Assembly: GCA_021810725.1 (NCBI GenBank)
Contig: JAJZIE010000008.1
Location: 1 to 27,075 of the forward strand
DNA from: Bacillota bacterium
GTDB lineage: Bacteria; Bacillota; Sulfobacillia; JAJZYS01; JAJYTV01
Direction: 5' to 3'
Length of the DNA stretch: 27,075 bases
Shown here: positions 23,375 to 27,075 of the stretch, piece by piece
Position numbering within the stretch: the stretch's first letter is position 1
Layout: every line of letters starts with the position of its first letter
Notes under the pieces: generated by a model
The model's input: only the letters and a program-made list of their open reading frames with translations
Told to the model about the DNA's origin: nothing
Databases searched by the model: none
Translations under genes and position numbers: made by a program

Positions 23375-23851
23375 ATGGAGGGAGCGCCCCTTCGGGGGGC
23401 GCGCGACCGCTTGGTGGACATCGAGGTGCGGCAGGACGAGGTGGCGCTCGACAGTTCCGTGCTGCGGGCCATGGAGCTCAGCATCGAGACCTGCCTCGAG
23501 GCCCAGGGGCTCAAAGGCTCCGAGGTCTCGCTGAGCATCGTGGACGACCGCGAGATGCACGAGCTCAATCTGCAGTATCGTGGCGTCGACCGCACGACGG
23601 ACGTGCTGAGTTTTCCCCTCGAGGAGGACAGGCCCAAGGAGCCGTGCCTCCTCGGCGATATCATCGTTTCCGCTCCGAAGGCGAAGCAGCAGGCGGAGGA
23701 GTACGGCCACAGCCTGCTGCGCGAGATGAGCTTCCTCGTCGTGCACGGGACTCTGCATCTCCTGGGCTACGACCACATGACGCCCGAAGAGGACGAGGAG
23801 ATGCAGCGCCTGCAGGAAGAGGTCCTGGCGGGCCTCGGCATCACGCGCTGA
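23375..23851 (+). CDS. ybeY: endoribonuclease YbeY / rRNA maturation factor
   Basis: Zinc-dependent endoribonuclease for 16S rRNA maturation and ribosome quality control; up to 158 residues. The metal motif HGTLHLLGYDH is complete, and SIVDDREMHELNLQYRGVDRTTDVLSFPLEE is typical of the family. The start is uncertain: ATG 23375 has no spaced ribosome binding site, while TTG 23411 and GTG 23414 begin right before the conserved DIEVRQDEV and have GGGGGG upstream that could be hidden in a hairpin (23384-23402). The stop overlaps the dgkA ATG as TGATG. Confidence 0.93.
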   Translation: MEGAPLRGARDRLVDIEVRQDEVALDSSVLRAMELSIETCLEAQGLKGSEVSLSIVDDREMHELNLQYRGVDRTTDVLSFPLEEDRPKEPCLLGDIIVSAPKAKQQAEEYGHSLLREMSFLVVHGTLHLLGYDHMTPEEDEEMQRLQEEVLAGLGITR

Positions 23852-24306
23852 TGCGCCCGGCGGCGTTTCGCTTCGCGCTGCGCGGCGTGGCTCTCGCCTT
23901 CGGCGCGGAGGCGAACATGCGCATCCACCTCGCCGTCGCGGAGATCGTCGTCTACCTTGCGGTGGTGGAAGGTGTCGACGCGGCCAGGTGGGCCGTGCTC
24001 ATCCTGGCGATCGCCTTCGTGCTCGCGCTCGAACTCGTCAACACGGCGGTGGAGCGCGCGGTCGATCTTACGGTAGGCAGCAGACAGGAGCGGCTTGCGG
24101 CCGCCGCCAAGGACGCGGCCGCCGGGGCGGTGCTGATCGGCGCGGTGGGGGCGGCGGCGGTCGGACTCGTGCTGCTCTGGCCAGGACTTGTCCGCCTGGC
24201 GGCCGTGCCCGGCAAGCCGCCGCTCGAGCTCGGGTTCCTGCTGCTGCTCGTGGCCCTCGTGCTGACCTTCCGGCCGCCTGTGCGCCGGCGCGGACCGGGC
24301 CAATGA
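23851..24306 (+). CDS. dgkA: DgkA-family undecaprenol/diacylglycerol kinase
   Basis: A small integral membrane kinase of 151 residues; in Gram-positive bacteria the family phosphorylates undecaprenol. Signature motifs are FRFALRGVALAFGAEANMRIHLAVA, LELVNTAVERAVDL (catalytic Glu and metal-site region) and the AAKDAAAGAVLIGAVGA segment. Hydrophobic spans lie at about residues 28-42, 46-64 and 91-112, and a further span at 126-140 extends beyond the usual three-helix core. It overlaps ybeY (TGATG) and recO (ATGA). Its frame is continuous with the pgpH frame, which I regard as accidental or due to a frameshift rather than a true fusion. Confidence 0.92.
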   Translation: MRPAAFRFALRGVALAFGAEANMRIHLAVAEIVVYLAVVEGVDAARWAVLILAIAFVLALELVNTAVERAVDLTVGSRQERLAAAAKDAAAGAVLIGAVGAAAVGLVLLWPGLVRLAAVPGKPPLELGFLLLLVALVLTFRPPVRRRGPGQ

Positions 24307-25019
24307 GCGGCTACCGCGAGACCCAGGCGGTGGTGCTGCGTTCGCAGGACCTCCGCGAGGCGGACCGGCGCCTCTCGCTGCTGACGCCGGAGGGACGCTG
24401 CCTCGCGCGCGTGCCTGGCGCGCGCAAGGCGAAGAGCAGGCTCGCCGGGCTCCTGCAGGCGGCGTCACTCGTCCAGGTAACGCTCTACGAGCGTCCCGGG
24501 GCGCAGGCGGTGGTCACGGGGGCCTCGCAGATCGCGTCGTTCCGCCGCCTGCACGAGGACCTTGTGCGGGTTGCGGCGGCGCAGGTGCTGCTCGAGATCT
24601 GCGATGTGCAGAGCGGCGAGGAGGAGGCGCTGCGGCCCTTCGCCATGCTGGCGCAGGCCCTGCATCTTTTGGACGAGTCCCCGGACCCCGCGTCCGCCTG
24701 GCTGCAGGGAGAACTGGGTCTCCTGGCCGCGTACGGCTGGGGCCTCGAACTCTCGCGCTGCGTTGGCTGCGGTGGGGAGCTGAGACCGCCGCTCAAGTAC
24801 CAGACGGAGCTCGGCGGCGTCACCTGCGGGCACTGCGCCGCGATGGGGGGCGTCGTGGCCGGCGAGGCCGCACTCTCGGCCCTGCGGGCGGCAGCGGCGG
24901 GAGAGCCGCCTGGGCCTGGCGCGGCGGAAGCCAGGGCGCTTCTGCACCTCACCTGGCGCGCGCACCTAGAGGCGCCGCTGCGCTCCGCCGCTTTCGCGGA
25001 AAGCGTGCTGGGCGGATAG
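24303..25019 (+). CDS. recO: DNA repair protein RecO
   Basis: Recombination mediator that with RecR loads RecA on SSB-coated DNA; 238 residues. The N-terminal OB fold (YRETQAVVLRSQDLREADRRLSLLT) is followed by the helical domain and a zinc site CVGCGG ... CGHC (about residues 157-180), as in RecO of many Bacillota. ATG 24303 overlaps the dgkA stop as ATGA. In related genomes cdd and era usually separate dgkA and recO; here both are missing from this position. Confidence 0.94.
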   Translation: MSGYRETQAVVLRSQDLREADRRLSLLTPEGRCLARVPGARKAKSRLAGLLQAASLVQVTLYERPGAQAVVTGASQIASFRRLHEDLVRVAAAQVLLEICDVQSGEEEALRPFAMLAQALHLLDESPDPASAWLQGELGLLAAYGWGLELSRCVGCGGELRPPLKYQTELGGVTCGHCAAMGGVVAGEAALSALRAAAAGEPPGPGAAEARALLHLTWRAHLEAPLRSAAFAESVLGG

Positions 25020-25080
25020 GAACTGGAAGGAAATGGCCATAAAGTGCCGAAGTACTGGACCCGAGAGGAGCGTGGCGGCG

Positions 25081-25560
25081 GTGGACGAGGAGACACGCCG
25101 GTATCTGGACGTCCTGCGTGAGGACATCGTCTCGAGAACTGCCGCGCATACGGACGAACAGTTCGCGAGGTCGATGGCGCGCTCGGACGAACAGTTCGCG
25201 AAGGCCATGGCGCGCTCGGAGGAGCAGTTCGCGAGGGCCATGGCCCATACGGATGAGCGCTTCGACCAGGCGATGGCGCACACGGACGAGCAGTTCGCGA
25301 GGGCCATGGCGCATACGGATGAGCGCTTCGACCAGGCGATGGCGCACACGGACGAGCAGTTCGCGAGGGCCATGGCGCATACGGACGCAAGGTTTGACCT
25401 CGCCGAGGAGCAGGTGCGTGGAACCATGATGCTGCTCGAGCGCATGGAGCATACGCTACAGGTGGTCGCGGAGAGCGTCGTCCTGAGGACGGAGGGCCTG
25501 GGCCGGATCGCGGACGACCACGAGCGGCGGATCGGCGATCTCGAGCGCCGTGTCCCGTAG
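25081..25560 (+). CDS. hendecad-repeat coiled-coil protein of unknown function
   Basis: I do not recognise a named family. The protein (159 residues from GTG 25081) opens with DEETRRYLDVLREDIV, then has eight tandem 11-residue repeats of the form AHTDEQFARAM or AHTDERFDQAM (about residues 22-109), then a helical tail ending IADDHERRIGDLERR. The 11-residue period with Phe and Met/Ala at fixed places predicts a hendecad coiled coil, probably an oligomeric rod. There is no signal peptide or membrane span. GTG 25081 has GAGGAG about 10 nt upstream; ATG 25033 in frame would add 16 residues but its ribosome binding site is too close. It lies between recO and the glyQS T-box leader, and is not a usual neighbour there. 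Confidence 0.7.
   Translation: MDEETRRYLDVLREDIVSRTAAHTDEQFARSMARSDEQFAKAMARSEEQFARAMAHTDERFDQAMAHTDEQFARAMAHTDERFDQAMAHTDEQFARAMAHTDARFDLAEEQVRGTMMLLERMEHTLQVVAESVVLRTEGLGRIADDHERRIGDLERRVP
25144..25407 (+). repeat. eight 33-bp tandem repeats
   Basis: Eight in-frame 33-bp units run without interruption. Units 5 (25276-25308) and 7 (25342-25374) are identical, and units 4 and 6 differ at one base, so a 66-bp pair has been duplicated recently. Units 1-3 are a more diverged variant and unit 8 is degenerate. All lie within the coiled-coil gene. Confidence 0.95.
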
Positions 25561-25627
25561 AGACGTGGCCGTCCAGGGGAGAACGTCCGCAACTTGACTT
25601 CCGACCTGACGCTTGGCACTCTGGTTA

Positions 25628-25855
25628 TGGAAGGCAATGCGCGGGAGGGAAACGCCCCGCCGAGCTGCCAAGCGAGCCCGGGGTGGTGGAAGCCGGGCCG
25701 GCTCACGGCGTTTCCGGCGCCCGCAAGCCTGGGGAGGAACACGGCCGTCGGCCGTCAGTAAAGCCCCTTCGAAGAGTGGCCCCCGCAAGGGGGAAGCAGG
25801 GTGGAACCGCGGGAGGCGCCTCCCGTCCCTGAGGGACGGAGGCGCCTATCTTCTT
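25628..25855 (+). promoter_or_regulatory. glycine T-box leader of glyQS
   Basis: A tRNA-sensing transcription attenuator. The distal Stem I signature AGCGAGCCCGGGGTGGTGG with AAGCCGGG (25671-25697) contains the AG bulge and terminal loop. The T-box core GGGTGGAACCGCG is at 25799-25811; its variable base is A, which would pair with a U discriminator as in tRNA-Gly. It is followed by the competing terminator stem and then glyQ. The specifier should be a GGC on the 3' side of Stem I; GGC at 25707-25709 and at 25716-25718 are candidates I cannot separate by eye. The leader is short, like known glyQS T-boxes that lack Stem II. Uncharged tRNA-Gly should permit readthrough. A TTGACT at 25594-25599 may be the -35 box, but I see no convincing -10. 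Confidence 0.92.
25815..25855 (+). terminator. T-box regulated terminator
   Basis: GGCGCCTCCCGTCCCT (25815-25830) pairs with AGGGACGGAGGCGCC (25832-25846) with one bulge, followed by TATCTTCTT. The left arm lies immediately after the T-box core, so antiterminator and terminator formation would compete as expected. Confidence 0.88.
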
Positions 25856-25873
25856 GGCCGGGAGGCGAAGGCC

Positions 25874-26748
<875 letters not shown>

Positions 26749-26758
<10 letters not shown>

Positions 26759-27075
26759 TCGTCGAGCTCGGCTTCCCGGAACTCCCGTCCGGCACCATCG
26801 CGCCCGCGGCCGACGAACTCCTTGAGGCTCTGCGGGCAGCGGCCGAGGCGGCCGGGCTCCTCGAGGAGGACTTCCGCACCGCCGTCTACTCGACGCCGAG
26901 GCGGCTCTGCGCGGTGATCGACGGCCTGAGGCCGCGCCAGAGCGACCGCGTCGTGGAGGTTCGGGGACCATCCCTCAAGGCGGCCCTCGACCAGGACGGC
27001 AATTACACCCAGGCGGCCCTCGGCTTCGCGCGGGGCCAGGGAGTCCCGCCCGAGCAGCTCGAGCGGCGGGAGACA
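26749..27075 (+). CDS. glyS: glycyl-tRNA synthetase beta subunit (5' part)
   Basis: The first 109 codons of the tRNA-binding beta subunit; the gene continues past the window. It starts ELIVELGFPELPSG, close to the family's 'LLvEIGtEElPa', and has YSTPRRLCAVIDGL and VEVRGPSLKAALDQDGNYTQAALGFARGQG, all typical of GlyS. ATG 26749 has GGGGAGG 8 nt upstream and lies inside the last codons of glyQ, indicating co-transcription and coupling. Confidence 0.94.

Noticed and set aside
21340..24306. true PgpH-DgkA fusion protein of 988 residues
   Set aside because: The middle segment is a Gly/Ala/Arg-rich shadow of ybeY, which is clearly real in its own frame, and dgkA has its own ATG overlapping the ybeY stop. 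A frameshift near 23330 explains the open frame better.
25144..25407. CRISPR-like array
   Set aside because: The 33-bp units are contiguous without spacers, keep the reading frame and encode an 11-residue repeat, so they are coding tandem repeats.

Overview
The window is about 27 kb of very GC-rich (roughly 70% by eye) chromosomal DNA, packed with genes. It carries the conserved Bacillota 'yqe/yqf' housekeeping neighbourhood: holA, rpsT, spoIIP, lepA, hemW, hrcA-grpE-dnaJ-prmA, rpsU-yqeY, yqfC-yqfD-phoH-pgpH-ybeY-dgkA-recO and glyQ-glyS. The sporulation-associated genes spoIIP, yqfC and yqfD, a CIRCE/HrcA element and a glycine T-box place it in a high-GC lineage of Bacillota (the kind of genome seen in Thermaerobacter, Symbiobacterium, Sulfobacillia or Limnochordia). 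I cannot fix the genus from the sequence. No tRNA, rRNA, CRISPR, insertion sequence or prophage was seen.

Layout. 1-2510: the last codons of an incoming gene, a metallo-beta-lactamase-fold hydrolase (-) and a PAS/degenerate-kinase/receiver protein (+). 2626-5372: holA (+) and rpsT (-) converge on a strong hairpin, and spoIIP (+) diverges from rpsT. 5449-7654: thioredoxin (+), then a dipeptidase and a DUF212 membrane protein (-). 7833-16599: a long + strand run of lepA, hemW, the CIRCE-controlled hrcA-grpE-dnaJ-prmA group, D-Ala-D-Ala ligase, a HIT protein, rpsU from its own promoter, and yqeY with a classic terminator. 16692-18844: a variable interlude with a methyltransferase (+), a pentapeptide-repeat protein (-) and a DUF5069 protein (-). 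18985-25019: the overlapping yqfC-yqfD-phoH-pgpH-ybeY-dgkA-recO operon. 25081-25560: a gene made largely of 33-bp (11-residue) tandem repeats. 25628-27075: a T-box leader followed by glyQ and the start of glyS.

The genes cover ribosome biogenesis and translation (rpsT, rpsU, lepA, prmA, ybeY, yqeY, glyQS), protein folding (hrcA, grpE, dnaJ), DNA replication and repair (holA, recO), envelope functions (ddl, dgkA), c-di-AMP turnover (pgpH) and sporulation (spoIIP, yqfC, yqfD). Several usual members of this neighbourhood are not here: gpr, dnaK, rsmE, mtaB, era and cdd.

The most notable points are a SpoIIP homologue in which every recognisable catalytic or metal-binding position is substituted; a histidine-kinase-like protein with a decayed ATP-binding domain but an intact receiver; an hrcA operon without dnaK; a probable 1-nt frameshift at the end of pgpH that leaves its frame open into dgkA; a probable CTG start for glyQ; an identical 13-mer and -10 box in front of rpsT and rpsU; and heavy use of non-ATG starts, including two TTGA stop/start overlaps.
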